Assembly (NCBI GenBank): GCA_016714815.1
Contig: JADKBZ010000002.1
Location: 558,001-622,000, forward strand
DNA: 64,000 nucleotides
Reading direction: 5' to 3'
DNA from: Holophagales bacterium
GTDB lineage: Bacteria; Acidobacteriota; Thermoanaerobaculia; UBA5066
The notes beneath the pieces are model-generated. The model was given only the letters and a program-made list of their open reading frames with translations, ran no database searches and was not told where the DNA came from. A program made the position numbers and the translations under genes. This document shows, piece by piece, positions 24,488 to 34,330 of the stretch. Within the stretch, counting starts at the first letter, position 1. Each line of letters starts with the position of its first letter.

Positions 24488-27400
24488 AACCGTCCTTCAG
24501 GACCATCGCTTCGTTCGCCGGAACGGCGCTGCTGGCCGCGCTGATCGCCGGGTCGTCGTTCCGGGCACTGAGGCGTTCCGAGGAGACGGCCGCGGAGCGC
24601 AAGCACACCTACGAGGTCCTCAAGCGCGCCAACGCCCTGCTGTCCGAGCTGAAAGACGCGGAAACGAGCCAGCACAGCCATTCGCTGACCGGCGTCGAAT
24701 CCGTTCTCGACCCGTACCTCGCGGCCCAGAGGAACGTCCCCGCCCACCTCGCCGAGCTGCGGCGGATGACCCTGGATCCAGCCAGCCGGAGACACCTCGA
24801 CGTCCTGGCGACGCTGATCCCCGCGAGGCTCGAGGAGCTCTCGCACGCGATCGACATTCGCCGAAGCAGCGATGCCCCTTCCGTCCCGGTTCCCGTCGCG
24901 GGCGGCCTGGACAGGCGATTGGCAGACGCCATCCGGAACGAAATGACCGCCTTCGGGACGACGGAGGACCAGGCCCTGGCGCTGCACGACGAGGCGTTCC
25001 GGTCGAGCCTGCGCGTCCTGTTCGCGCTCATCGTCGCCGGCTGCGCCGGCATGCTCCTGTTCGTCCTCTCGTTCACGTACCTGGTCTCCCGGGACGATCA
25101 GCATCGCCTGAACGCCCTCGTTCACCTCGAGACGGAGAAGCTGCTCGCCCGTCAGGAGGAGACGAGCGACTCGCTGAGACGCGCCTACGGAGCCCTGCAC
25201 GTCAGCGAGGCCCGGCTCTCGGTCACCCTGCAGTCCATCGGAGATGCCGTGATCGCCACCGATGCGGACGGGCGCGTGACGATCCTGAACCCTCTCGCGG
25301 AAAAGCTCACCGGATGGACGCAGTCGGAAGCCGCTTCCCGTCCGGCGGACGAGGTCTTTCGCCTCGTCGATCAGGAGACTCGGGAGCCATCCACCGTGCC
25401 CCTGAAGGAAGCCCTGGCGCAGGGAGAGGACCAGCACCTTCCGGAGCACGCGGTGCTGATCTCACGCGACGGAGGCGAGTGCGCCATTGCGGACAGCTGC
25501 GCCCCGATTCGCGATCCCGACGGCAAGGTGGTCGGCGCCGTCCTCGTCTTCCGCGACGTCACCGAGGAGACGGCCGCCCAGCACGCCCTTCGCGACAGCG
25601 CCGTGCTCCTCCAGACGATCCTGAACACCGTGGTGGACGGCATCATCACGCTCTCCCCCAGCGGCGGCGTCATCGAGACGGCAAACCCGGCTGCCGAAAA
25701 GATGTTCGGCTACGCGACGACGGATTTCATCGGGCTTCCGCTCAGCCTGCTCATCCCCGCGCTGGACCTCGAGCAGAGCAGCGGGCTTCTTGGAGCGCGC
25801 CGCCCGCACGGGGAGAGCAACGCCCTCGGCCTGGGGCGCGAGGTTACGGGGCAGCGCAGGTCCGGCCGCTTCTTCCCGCTCGAGCTCGCAGTGGGTGAGA
25901 TGTGGCTGGGTGGCTCACGCCATTTCACCGTCCTCCTGCGTGACATCACGGCCCGCAAGGTCGCGGAAGAGGCGCTCAAGAAGGCCGGAGCCCTGCAGCA
26001 CGCCATCTTCAACAGCGCCAACTTCTCGAGCATCGCCACCGACGCGAAGGGAGTCATCCAGATCTTCAACGTCGGCGCCGAGCGGATGCTCGGTTACAAG
26101 GCGGCCGAGGTCGTGAACACCATCACGCCAGCCGACATCTCCGACGCGCAGGAGGTGGTCGCACGAGCGGAGGCCCTGAGCGCCGAGCTGGCGACGACGA
26201 TCGCCCCCGGCTTCGAGGCGCTCGTCTACAAGGCCTCGCGCGGCATCGAGGACATCTACGAGCTGACCTACATCCGCAAGGACGGCAGCCGCTTCCCCGC
26301 CGTCGTGTCGGTCACTGCGCTGCGCGACGACCACGGCGCCGTCATCGGCTACCTGCTGATCGGCACCGACAACAGCGCCCGAAAGCGCGCGGAAGAGGCG
26401 CTGCTGGCGGCCGGGGCCCTCCAGACGGCCATCTTCAACAGCGCCAACTTCTCGAGCATCGCCACCGACGCGAAGGGAGTCATCCAGATCTTCAACGTCG
26501 GGGCCGAGCGGATGCTCGGCTACGCGGCCGCCGACGTCCTCAACAAGATCACCCCGGCAGACATCTCCGACCCGCAGGAAGTGATCGCCCGGGCCCAGGC
26601 GCTCAGCCGGGAGCTGGAGACGCCGATCCAGCCCGGCTTCGACGCCCTGGTCTTCAAGGCCTCCCGCGGCATCGAGGACATCTACGAGCTGACCTACATT
26701 CGCAAGGACGGCAGCCGCTTTCCCGCCGTCGTGTCGGTCACTGCGCTGCGCGACGACCACGGCGCCGTGATCGGCTACCTCCTGATCGGGACCGACAACA
26801 CCGCGCGCAAGCAGGTCGAGGCGGAGCAGGAGAGGCTCAGCCAGCGCCTGCGCGACCACCAGTTCTACACGCGCTCCCTGTTCGAGGCCAACATCGACGC
26901 CCTGATGACCACCGATCCCGGCGGCATCATCACCGACGTCAACAAGCAGATGGAGGCTCTCACCGGCTGCACGCGCGACGAGCTGATCGGGGCCCCGTTC
27001 AAGAGCTACTTCACCGATCCCGACCGGGCCGAGGCGAGCATCCGGCTGGTGCTGAGCGAGAAGAAGGTGACGAACTACGAGCTCACCGCGAGCTCCAGGG
27101 ACGGCAAGGACACGGTCGTGTCGTTCAACGCGACGACCTTCTACGACAGGGACAGGCGGCTCCAGGGGGTCTTCGCCGCCGCCCGCGACGTGACCGAACG
27201 CAGGCGCCTGGACCAGGTGCTGCAGGAGAAGAACGTCGAGCTGGAGAGCGCGCGATCCGTGGCGGAGCGGGCCAACCTCGCGAAGTCCGAGTTCCTCTCC
27301 AGCATGAGCCACGAGCTTCGCAGCCCGCTCAACGCGATTCTCGGCTTCGCCCAGCTGATGGAGTCCGACTCCGTGCCGCCCACCCCCTCCCAGGTGGAGA

Positions 27401-28428
27401 GCATCGCCCAGATTCTCCAGGCGGGCTGGCACCTGCTGCGGCTCATCGACGAGATCCTCGACCTGGCCAAGGTGGAGTCTGGCCAGGTGCCGCTGTCGCG
27501 GGAGCCAGTGTCGCTGACCGAGGTGATCCTCGAATGCCAGGGGATGCTCGAGCCGCTGGCGCAGCAGCGCCGCATCCGCATGTCGTTCCCCCGCCTCGAG
27601 ACGCCGTTCTTCGTCTCGGCCGACCGGACCCGCGTGAAGCAGGTCCTCATCAACCTCGTCTCCAACGCGATCAAGTACAACAGCAGGGAGGGGAGCGTCG
27701 ACGTGACCTGCGCCGAGCTCACGCCGGGACGCGTCCGCGTGAGCATCGTGGACAGCGGGCCGGGGCTCTCTCCGGAGCAGCTACCGCAGCTCTTCCAGCC
27801 GTTCCACCGGCTCGGTCAGGAAGCGGGCCCCGAGGAAGGAACCGGAATCGGCCTCGTCGTGGCCAAGCGGCTCGTCGAGCTGATGGGGGGGACCATCGGC
27901 GTGGGGAGCACCGTCGGGGTGGGCAGCGTCTTCTGGTTCGAGCTGACGGCCGTGGCGCCGCCGCGCCTCGCCTCGGGGGAATTCGAGTCCGTTCCAAGAG
28001 AGCCGAGGACCGTCTCGAGCGGCTTCCGGCGATACACCCTTCTCTACGTCGAGGACAACCCGGCAAACCTGCGGCTGGTCGAGCAGATCCTCGCCCGGCA
28101 GCCGGACATCCGCCTTCTGACGGCCGTGGACGGCACCAGCGGCATCGAGGTGGCTCGGGCCGCCCTGCCGGACGTGATCCTCATGGACATCAACCTGCCC
28201 GGGATAAACGGATTCCAGGCCCTGAACATCCTCCGCTCGGACCCGGCCACCGCAGGGATCCCGGTCATCGCCGTCAGCGCCAACGCGATGCCCGTCGCCA
28301 TCTCGCGGGGCGAGACGGCCGGGTTCTTCCGCTACATCACCAAGCCCATCAAGGTGAACGAGTTCATGGAGACGCTGCGCCTGGCGCTGGAGCTCGTCGG
28401 GTCGCGGGCTCCGGCAGGCCGCCCATAG
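24478..28428 (+). CDS. Hybrid sensor histidine kinase: CHASE3, five PAS, HisKA, HATPase, REC
   Basis: 1316 residues from the ATG at 24478 (GGGAGAGGG upstream). Two transmembrane helices (about 10-30 and 181-205) flank a CHASE3-like helical sensor (TYEVLKRANALLSELKDAETSQHSHSLTG). PAS modules lie at about 248-365, 380-490, 504-640, 646-782 and 798-915. PAS3 and PAS4 are near-identical copies made by a 426-bp tandem duplication. The kinase core has SSMSHELRSPLNAILGF (His945) and an ATPase domain with GTGIGLVVAKRLVELMGG. The C-terminal receiver has DVILMDINLPG (Asp1237), so a His-Asp relay inside the protein is expected. The HD-GYP response regulator gene starts 18 nt downstream. It is divergent from kaiC, suggesting but not proving a common circuit. 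Confidence 0.93.
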   Translation: MSVKPSFRTIASFAGTALLAALIAGSSFRALRRSEETAAERKHTYEVLKRANALLSELKDAETSQHSHSLTGVESVLDPYLAAQRNVPAHLAELRRMTLDPASRRHLDVLATLIPARLEELSHAIDIRRSSDAPSVPVPVAGGLDRRLADAIRNEMTAFGTTEDQALALHDEAFRSSLRVLFALIVAGCAGMLLFVLSFTYLVSRDDQHRLNALVHLETEKLLARQEETSDSLRRAYGALHVSEARLSVTLQSIGDAVIATDADGRVTILNPLAEKLTGWTQSEAASRPADEVFRLVDQETREPSTVPLKEALAQGEDQHLPEHAVLISRDGGECAIADSCAPIRDPDGKVVGAVLVFRDVTEETAAQHALRDSAVLLQTILNTVVDGIITLSPSGGVIETANPAAEKMFGYATTDFIGLPLSLLIPALDLEQSSGLLGARRPHGESNALGLGREVTGQRRSGRFFPLELAVGEMWLGGSRHFTVLLRDITARKVAEEALKKAGALQHAIFNSANFSSIATDAKGVIQIFNVGAERMLGYKAAEVVNTITPADISDAQEVVARAEALSAELATTIAPGFEALVYKASRGIEDIYELTYIRKDGSRFPAVVSVTALRDDHGAVIGYLLIGTDNSARKRAEEALLAAGALQTAIFNSANFSSIATDAKGVIQIFNVGAERMLGYAAADVLNKITPADISDPQEVIARAQALSRELETPIQPGFDALVFKASRGIEDIYELTYIRKDGSRFPAVVSVTALRDDHGAVIGYLLIGTDNTARKQVEAEQERLSQRLRDHQFYTRSLFEANIDALMTTDPGGIITDVNKQMEALTGCTRDELIGAPFKSYFTDPDRAEASIRLVLSEKKVTNYELTASSRDGKDTVVSFNATTFYDRDRRLQGVFAAARDVTERRRLDQVLQEKNVELESARSVAERANLAKSEFLSSMSHELRSPLNAILGFAQLMESDSVPPTPSQVESIAQILQAGWHLLRLIDEILDLAKVESGQVPLSREPVSLTEVILECQGMLEPLAQQRRIRMSFPRLETPFFVSADRTRVKQVLINLVSNAIKYNSREGSVDVTCAELTPGRVRVSIVDSGPGLSPEQLPQLFQPFHRLGQEAGPEEGTGIGLVVAKRLVELMGGTIGVGSTVGVGSVFWFELTAVAPPRLASGEFESVPREPRTVSSGFRRYTLLYVEDNPANLRLVEQILARQPDIRLLTAVDGTSGIEVARAALPDVILMDINLPGINGFQALNILRSDPATAGIPVIAVSANAMPVAISRGETAGFFRYITKPIKVNEFMETLRLALELVGSRAPAGRP
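25966..26391 (+). repeat. Tandem PAS repeat, copy 1
   Basis: First unit of a 426-bp (142-codon) tandem duplication inside the kinase gene. Long blocks such as the one encoding FNSANFSSIATDAKGVIQIF are identical or nearly so at DNA level to the next copy, showing a recent event or gene conversion. Confidence 0.9.
26392..26817 (+). repeat. Tandem PAS repeat, copy 2
   Basis: Second unit, offset exactly 426 nt from copy 1. Differences cluster in the middle (ELETPIQPGFDALVFK versus ELATTIAPGFEALVYK). Confidence 0.9.
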
Positions 28429-28446
28429 GACCACGGAGGTGGCACC

Positions 28447-29508
28447 TTGAAGGCATCGGACGTCCTCGACGGCAGGCTCCTGATCGTCGACGACCAGGCG
28501 GTCAACGTCCTCCTGCTCGAGCGAATGCTGACCGGCGCCGGCTACTCCTCCATCGACTCGACCACGGATCCCCGCGAGGTCTTCGAGCTTCACCGCAGGA
28601 ACCGCTACGACCTGATCCTGCTCGACCTCCAGATGCCCGGTGTGGACGGATTCCAGGTGATGGAGGCCCTCGAGGAGATCGAGCCGGACGGCTACCTTCC
28701 GGTGCTCGTCGTCACGGCGCAGCCGGGTCACAAGCTCCGGGCCCTCCAGGCCGGCGCGAAGGACTTCATCAGCAAGCCGTTCGAGCTGCCCGAGGTGCTC
28801 GCGCGCGTGAGGAACATGCTCGAAGTGCGCCTGCTGCACGAGAAGCTCCGCACGTCCAACGACCTGCTGGAGGAACGCGTCCGGGAGAGGACGGCCGAGG
28901 TCACCCAGAGCTACCTGGAGCTCATCTTCACGATGACGCGCGCGGCGGAGCACAAGGACGAGACCACCGGCGCCCACGTGCAGCGGATCAGCCACTACTG
29001 CCGCGAGCTCGCCGGCGTGCTGGGACTGGACGCCGGGTTCGTCGACAGGATCTTCTTCGCGAGCCCCCTGCACGACATCGGCAAGATCGGCATACCCGAC
29101 CACATCCTGCTCAAGCCCGGCAGCCTCACGCCGGAGGAGTGGAGCGTGATGAAGGGGCACACCTCGATGGGGGCGAAGATCCTCGGCCAGAGCAAATCCC
29201 CCTATCTCCAGATGGGTGCGGAGATCGCGCTCAATCATCACGAGCTCTGGAACGGGGGGGGCTATCCGAACGGCCGCCAGGGCGACGCGATACCGCTTTC
29301 CGCGAGGATCATGAACCTCTGCGACGTCTACGACGCCCTCCGGAGCGCCCGTCCCTACAAGCCCGCCTTCGACCACCCGACGACAGTGGGCATCATGACG
29401 CACGGCGACGGCCGGACGATGCCCGGGCATTTCGACCCCGCTCTTCTTGCGGCGTTTCAGCAGGACCTCCCGGCGTTCCGCGAGATCTTCGAGAGCTGCA
29501 CGGCGTAG
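28447..29508 (+). CDS. Response regulator with HD-GYP c-di-GMP phosphodiesterase domain
   Basis: 353 residues from a TTG start at 28447, the only start with a good ribosome site (GGAGG, 8-nt spacing). The N-terminal receiver shows LLIVDDQAVN, the phospho-Asp in LILLDLQMPGVDGF and the lysine in FISKPFE. A linker helix leads to the HD-GYP domain: HDIGKIGIPDHILLKPG (His209-Asp210), MKGHTSMGAKIL, NHHELWNGGGYPNG (GYP intact) and DVYDALRSARPYK. It should degrade c-di-GMP when phosphorylated, probably by the kinase encoded 18 nt upstream. The stop overlaps the -24/-12 element of the next gene. Confidence 0.93.
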   Translation: MKASDVLDGRLLIVDDQAVNVLLLERMLTGAGYSSIDSTTDPREVFELHRRNRYDLILLDLQMPGVDGFQVMEALEEIEPDGYLPVLVVTAQPGHKLRALQAGAKDFISKPFELPEVLARVRNMLEVRLLHEKLRTSNDLLEERVRERTAEVTQSYLELIFTMTRAAEHKDETTGAHVQRISHYCRELAGVLGLDAGFVDRIFFASPLHDIGKIGIPDHILLKPGSLTPEEWSVMKGHTSMGAKILGQSKSPYLQMGAEIALNHHELWNGGGYPNGRQGDAIPLSARIMNLCDVYDALRSARPYKPAFDHPTTVGIMTHGDGRTMPGHFDPALLAAFQQDLPAFREIFESCTA

Positions 29509-29521
29509 GCACGCCGCTTGC
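29507..29521 (+). promoter_or_regulatory. Sigma-54-type element upstream of the glycine-zipper gene
   Basis: Reads AGGCACGCCGCTTGC, overlapping the stop of the HD-GYP gene. Only the first T of the -24 box is missing. Predicted start near 29533, 16 nt before the ATG. Confidence 0.5.
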
Positions 29522-29548
29522 GATCGTGATCGGCAGGAGGTGCTGACC

Positions 29549-30070
29549 ATGAGCACATCGAAGAAGTCCGACTCCGCAGCGACCATGACGGTCGAGCCGG
29601 ATCCGGCATCCAACCCCGATCCGATCACGGGCGCACCGGGATCGCATCCCGTCGGCACGGCCGTCGGTTCCGCGAGTGGCGCGGGCGCCGGCGCCCTGGC
29701 CGGAGCTCTCGTCGGCGGCCCGATCGGCGCGGTGGTGGGCGCCGTTGCGGGCGCCGTGGCCGGAGCGGCGGGCGGCCACGCCGTCGGCGAGGCCGTGGAT
29801 CCGACGATCGAGAGGGACTACTGGCACGTCAACTACATGACCCGGCCCTATTACAGGGAGGGCCGGAGCTTTGGAGACTATGAGCCCGCATACCGCTACG
29901 GGTGGGAGAACGCTGCGATGCCGGGAGAGATGACCTTCGAAGAGGCCGAGAGGGCCCACCTCGCCGGCGGCTGGATGGCCGCCCGTGGCGAGTCGCTTCA
30001 CCCGTGGGACGAGGTCCGCGAGGCGACGCGCGATGCCTGGACCCGCGCCCGGCACAAGCACACGGTCTGA
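29549..30070 (+). CDS. Glycine-zipper membrane protein
   Basis: 173 residues. ATG at 29549 follows AGGAGG. After a polar N-terminus comes a 45-residue Gly/Ala zipper (GTAVGSASGAGAGALAGALVGGPIGAVVGAVAGAVAGAAGGHAVGEA), able to form a tight membrane hairpin or oligomer. The polar C-terminal domain has an aromatic pattern (DYWHVNYMTRPYY, YEPAYRYGWE) and FEEAERAHLAGGW. The same aromatic/YRYG pattern recurs in bacterial stress proteins of this kind, but no function is established. It stands alone between its own promoter element and a strong terminator. Confidence 0.75.
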   Translation: MSTSKKSDSAATMTVEPDPASNPDPITGAPGSHPVGTAVGSASGAGAGALAGALVGGPIGAVVGAVAGAVAGAAGGHAVGEAVDPTIERDYWHVNYMTRPYYREGRSFGDYEPAYRYGWENAAMPGEMTFEEAERAHLAGGWMAARGESLHPWDEVREATRDAWTRARHKHTV

Positions 30071-30091
30071 GCTCTCGGGCTTTCAGCCGGG

Positions 30092-30129
30092 ACCCGCAGG
30101 CCCCCTCGGGTAAGGAGGCCTGCGGGTTT
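30092..30129 (+). terminator. Rho-independent terminator after the glycine-zipper gene
   Basis: An 11-bp perfect stem (30092-30102 with 30117-30127, 14-nt loop) ending in TTT. It stands between convergent genes. Confidence 0.7.
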
Positions 30130-30163
30130 CTCCCGGAGAGGCGCCGGCCGGTGCGAGCTCCCA

Positions 30164-33100
30164 TCACCCGCGGCAGACCGCCAGGAACGCCTCCACGACC
30201 TCGGGATCGAAATGCGTGCCCGAGAGGCCTTCGATGTAGGTGATCACCTTCTCCTCGGGCCAGCCGGTACGGTACGGTCTGTCCGAACGGAGGGCATCCC
30301 AGACATCGACGACGGCGAACGTCCGGGCCGCACGAGGGATCTCCTTTCCCTTGAGACCGCGCGGGTAGCCCGAACCGTCCCACCTCTCATGGTGCGCGTA
30401 GGGGATGTCGATGGCCGGCCTGAGGTAGGCGATGGGGGAAAGAAGCTCGAAGGCGAGCCTGGCGTGTCCGCGCATCAGGACCCACTCCTCGTCCGTGAGC
30501 GGCCCCGGCTTCAGGAGGATGCCGTCCGGGACGCCCATCTTGCCGATGTCGTGGAGGAGCGCTCCGCGCTGGATCTGGATCAGCTCGTCCTCGGGGAACC
30601 CCATCGCGCGCGCGAGGCGGAGCGTCATGTCCTTGACTCGCTGGGTGTGGCCCTCGGTCTCGTTGTCCCGAAGGTCGAGCGCCCGCGACCACCCCTCGAT
30701 CGTCTCGTCGTACGCGAGCTCGAGGTCGACCCGCGACCGCTGGAGCCGGTCGAACATCGAGGCGTTGTCGATCGCGAGGCTGGCCTGGCCGGCGAGGACG
30801 TCGAGGGTCTCCAGCCACTCGGGGTCCGGATCGAACGGTCTGCGGTGGAAGACCTCGAGGACCCCGAGGACCTGCCCCTTGGTCACCAGCGGGACGCCGA
30901 TGTAGCTGACGAAGCCCTCTCTGGCGAGGATCGCGTCGTGGCCGTGGCGCCCCTCCTCCGCCTCGAGGCGGGCGATCCGGAGGGTGCGGCGCTCGAGGGC
31001 GACGAGGCCGGCATGGCTCTCCCCCACGCGCTGGACGGTGTGCTGGACCGCGGGCGTCCGAAAACCGAAGCCCGCCGCCCAGGAGAGAGAGTGGAAGCGG
31101 GGATCGTGGAGCAGGACGTCGGCCGCCTCGACCTCGAGAAGCGACCGGAGCTCTTCCAGGACCGCCTGCAGCGGGATCCGCTCATCCGTCGTCCCGATGA
31201 TCGCGAGGTCGATCCGCCGAAGGGCCTCGGCGAACTTCAGCCGCCTCCGTGCGTCCTCGAAGAGAAGCATCCGGCGGAGCGCATTTCCCACCATCTCGCC
31301 GCAGGTGGAGAGGAGCCGCACCTCGGCACGGGAGAAGGCCTTCGCCGCCGGAGCCTTCAGCCGGACGACGACGAGGACGCCGAGGAGCCCCGTCTCCGAC
31401 TGGAGCGGAATGAAGGCCTGGGGCCCCAGCCCGGCTCCGACGGGGAATCCCGCCGGAAGGCCGGAGCCGTCCGCGGGACCGTCGAGAACCAGGGGCTGGC
31501 CCGTCCTTCGAACGGCGCCGCACGCCCCTTCGTCGTCCCCGTCGGTGAGGCCCGCGCACGGCTCCAGGTGCCCCACCCCGGAGACGAACTGGAACCCGCC
31601 GCCGTCCTGTTCCGCGAGGGCGACGGCGCCGCCGTCGGCGCCGACGAGGGTCCGGATCTCTCCGAGGGCGAGCGGCAGGAGCTCCCGGGGCGACTGGGCC
31701 CTGCGGAGCCGGGTCGCCAGCGACAGGAGCGTCGAGAGCTCCTCCGTCCGGGCCCGGGCTTCCTCGTACAGCCGCGCGTTCGTCACGGCCATCGCCGCGC
31801 GGTCCGCCAGCTCCGCCAGGAACTCCTGGTCTTCGCGGGTGAACCGTTCCTTGCCGATCTCGCGCGAGAGCCCGAGGGTCCCGATGGCCTTCCCCTGCGC
31901 CCGGAGAGGCACGACGAGCAGGCTGGGCGACCCGCTCCGCTCGATCTGCGGCTGGTAGTCCGGGACGGGGCTGGGGCGACGCATGCCCCCGGTGCTGTCG
32001 GGAATGTAGAGAGGACGACCGGTCGCGACGACCCGGGCTGCCAGGTCCGACTCGTTCCCGGGGACGTCCACGCTGCAGATCTCCGCCTCCAGCGGCAGCG
32101 TCTCCAGCCCGGCCTCATCTGGATCGTGCGAAGCGACCGGATCGAGCCTCCGGCCGTCCTCCGAGAGGAGCGCGAGGACGCACGCTCCGTCCAGAAGCTC
32201 GGCGGTCCGCCGGACCGTCGTCGCCAGGAGGCTCCGCACGTCCGTCCCCGCCACCGACAGCGCCTGGGCCACGCTGGCGACGAGCTCGGTCCGCTGGGCC
32301 TTCCGCTGGGCCGCCTCGAAGAGCTGCGAGTTCGTGAGGGCCTGCGCGGCCAGGCCCGCGAGCGCCCGGAGCTGGGCCGTCTCTTCCTCCGTGAAGACCC
32401 GGGGCCCGTCCACGGTCAGGGCGCTCAGGCATCCGACGAGACTCGCACCCTGGACGGCGGCGGCGATCACTCCGCTCCGGAAGGCCGGCTCTTCGCGCGC
32501 GGCCGCGTCCAGACTTCCCGGCGGGAGCGGCCGGGGCGGCCGGTCCGGGAGGACGAGGACGGCGCCCGGCTCGGCCGCGAGGGCATCGAGCGCGGCCCCG
32601 GGAGCAGGGAGGAACCTCCGCGGCACGTCTCCGAGACCGATCGCCGCCCCGTGGCGGAACGTCCGCGAGGCCGGGTCGTAGAAGCTGAAGACGGCGGCGT
32701 CGGAATGCATCGCCCGGGCCGTCTCGGTGCAGACCGCCAGAAGGACGCTCTCGAGATCGAGCCGTTCCGCGAGGCGCCACGCGATGCGGGAGAGCGTCTC
32801 CACCCTCTCCCCGTCGCGGCGGACGATCTCCTCGGCGCGCCTCCGCCGGCTGACGTCCTGGATCGTCCCGCGAAGGCCCGAGACGCTCCCGTCCGGCCCG
32901 GACAGCGGCTCGCCGCGGGCGATGACCTGCCGGACCGCGCCGTCCGGCCGTACGAGCTCGAGATCGAGCTCGTACGGGTCAGGGACCTCCGGCAGGCCGC
33001 GAGCGCTTCCGCCAGAAGGATCGCGCTCGCGGGAACGAGGAGCCCGGCGGCGTCGAGGCGCTCCGCCGGCTCCGACGGGTCCCGACCGGCGATTCCGTAG

Positions 33101-33288
33101 AGCCCCGGGGACCAGGTCACCTCGTCCGTCTCTGAAACCCAGGTCCAGCTTCCGGCTTCGAGCAGCCGCTGCGCCTCGACGAGCTCTGCCTCGTCACGGC
33201 CTGGCGACGGGCGCCTCCCCGTCCGCGAAACCCTGCGGACCGAACGCGGACCGTTTCCGATGGCGTCCGGCGGCGTCCTCACAGGCAC
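30164..33288 (-). CDS. PAS-GAF-HD-GYP signalling protein, frameshifted near 32989
   Basis: The gene starts at GTG 33288 behind AGGAGG (7-nt spacing). A PAS domain follows: LVEAQRLLEAGSWTWVSETDEVTWSPGLYGIAGRDPSE. Near 32989 the frame breaks, and the rest (EALAACRR, then VPDPYELDLELVRPDG and on to 30164) is in another frame, consistent with loss of one G. The second part holds about four GAF-like modules and a C-terminal HD-GYP domain with HDIGKMGVPDGILLKPG, MRGHARLAFELL, PYAHHERWDGSGYPRG (GYP intact) and DVWDALRSDRPYR. It is likely a c-di-GMP phosphodiesterase with small-molecule or redox input. If the frameshift is real, a shorter product from the GTG at 32803 would keep the GAF and HD-GYP parts. 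Confidence 0.85.
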
Positions 33289-33562
33289 CGTATCGCCTCC
33301 TGCTCGTGAACTGGTAGCAAACGCGGGACCAGCGGACGATTCGAGCTCCCCTCTTCGATTCGGACCGGTGACTGCGCCTCCGCCCGGTCGCGGGCCTCCC
33401 CGGCGGGATTGGAGGTAATTGCTGCAAAGGAGGCGGCACCGTTTTCAAGCCGCTCGCCGGAAGGCGCCCGTCGCGGAAGCGGTCGAGGGCCCCGCTCCCG
33501 TGGCGAGGCATGGACCGACGAAGAAGAGGAGCCGCGGCTCGCGAGGCAGGCCGCCACGCAAC

Positions 33563-33577
33563 TGGCACCGTTCCTGC
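33563..33577 (+). promoter_or_regulatory. Sigma-54-like element upstream of the lipoprotein gene
   Basis: Reads TGGCACCGTTCCTGC followed by T. The -24 box is perfect, with CTGC at -12. Predicted start near 33589. This is the only feature I see in the 314-nt gap 33289-33602. Confidence 0.5.
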
Positions 33578-33602
33578 TGGTCCGTGCCAGGAGATGAACC
33601 TC

Positions 33603-34034
33603 ATGAACAGCACGAAACTCGCCTATCTCGTTCCCGCAGCGCTCCTCGTCGTTGCCACCGCCTGCGGGCCGACGGCCGGCACGACCGAGAAGAAGTCCGA
33701 GTCGACGACCCAGACCGCCGAAGGGACCGTCCAGACGACCAACGAGTCGACCCAGGTCGGAACGACCCTCGCCGCGACGTCGGAGACCAAGGTCGACACG
33801 CCTTCCGGGACCATCACCTCGAAGACCGAGACGATCATCGGGACGATCACCGTCTTCGAAGCCGGCAAGAAGCTCGAGGTCCTGACCGGCGAGAAGAAGA
33901 CGCACAGCTACAGCCTCGACGACAAGGACATCGTGTTCGCCATCGAGGGCGCCCCCGCGGTCGGCAAGAACGTCACGGTGGTCGAACAGACCGGCGACGA
34001 CAAGATCCACCGCGTCAGCGTGACGCTGAACTAG
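33603..34034 (+). CDS. Small secreted lipoprotein, unknown function
   Basis: 143 residues. A signal sequence, LAYLVPAALLVVATAC, ends in a plausible lipobox (ATAC). The mature part is Thr/Ser/Lys-rich (TTEKKSESTTQTAEGTVQTTNEST). A beta-rich domain follows, with repeated T-E-T and V-x-V patterns and a GEKKTHSYSLDDKDIVFAIEG core. The ATG at 33603 has AGGAG 9 nt upstream; a nearer ATG at 33594 is too close to that site. It is followed after 61 nt by a small membrane protein. I do not recognise the family. Confidence 0.75.
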   Translation: MNSTKLAYLVPAALLVVATACGPTAGTTEKKSESTTQTAEGTVQTTNESTQVGTTLAATSETKVDTPSGTITSKTETIIGTITVFEAGKKLEVLTGEKKTHSYSLDDKDIVFAIEGAPAVGKNVTVVEQTGDDKIHRVSVTLN

Positions 34035-34095
34035 ACACGGGACCTTCCGCCGCCTCGGCCCCCCTCCCAGGCACGCCGGCACAGGAGAAATCGCG

Positions 34096-34293
34096 ATGAA
34101 ATGGGCCAACCTCTATTTTCTCGGATACGTCGTTCTCCTCGGAGGCCTCGTCGCGGCCCTCTGGAAGATCGGAGTGCTGGAGCGCGTGGGCGCAGGCTGG
34201 ACGGCCATCGGCATCGTGATCGCCGTGGGACTGGGAATCATGGTTTCCGTCTCCAGCAGCGGCCGCAAGGAATCGATCCAGATCGAGAAGTGA
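34096..34293 (+). CDS. Small two-helix membrane protein
   Basis: 65 residues, two helices (LYFLGYVVLLGGLVAALWKIGVL and GWTAIGIVIAVGLGIMVSV) and a charged C-terminus (SSSGRKESIQIEK). ATG follows AGGAG with 8-nt spacing. It is probably cotranscribed with the upstream lipoprotein. The function is unknown. Confidence 0.75.
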   Translation: MKWANLYFLGYVVLLGGLVAALWKIGVLERVGAGWTAIGIVIAVGLGIMVSVSSSGRKESIQIEK

Positions 34294-34298
34294 GGACG

Positions 34299-34326
34299 GC
34301 CCCGGTTCCCGTCCGGGAACCGGGGC
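34299..34326. terminator. Perfect hairpin between convergent genes
   Basis: A 12-bp perfect stem (34299-34310 with 34315-34326) with a GTCC loop. It has no T-tract. It lies between the + strand small membrane gene and the reverse M23 peptidase gene. Confidence 0.6.
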
Positions 34327-34330
34327 GCTC

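Noticed and set aside
18760..29508. A circadian clock locus
   Set aside because: No kaiA, KaiC CII catalytic residues altered, and organism type unknown. A timer or stress sensor is as much as the sequence supports.
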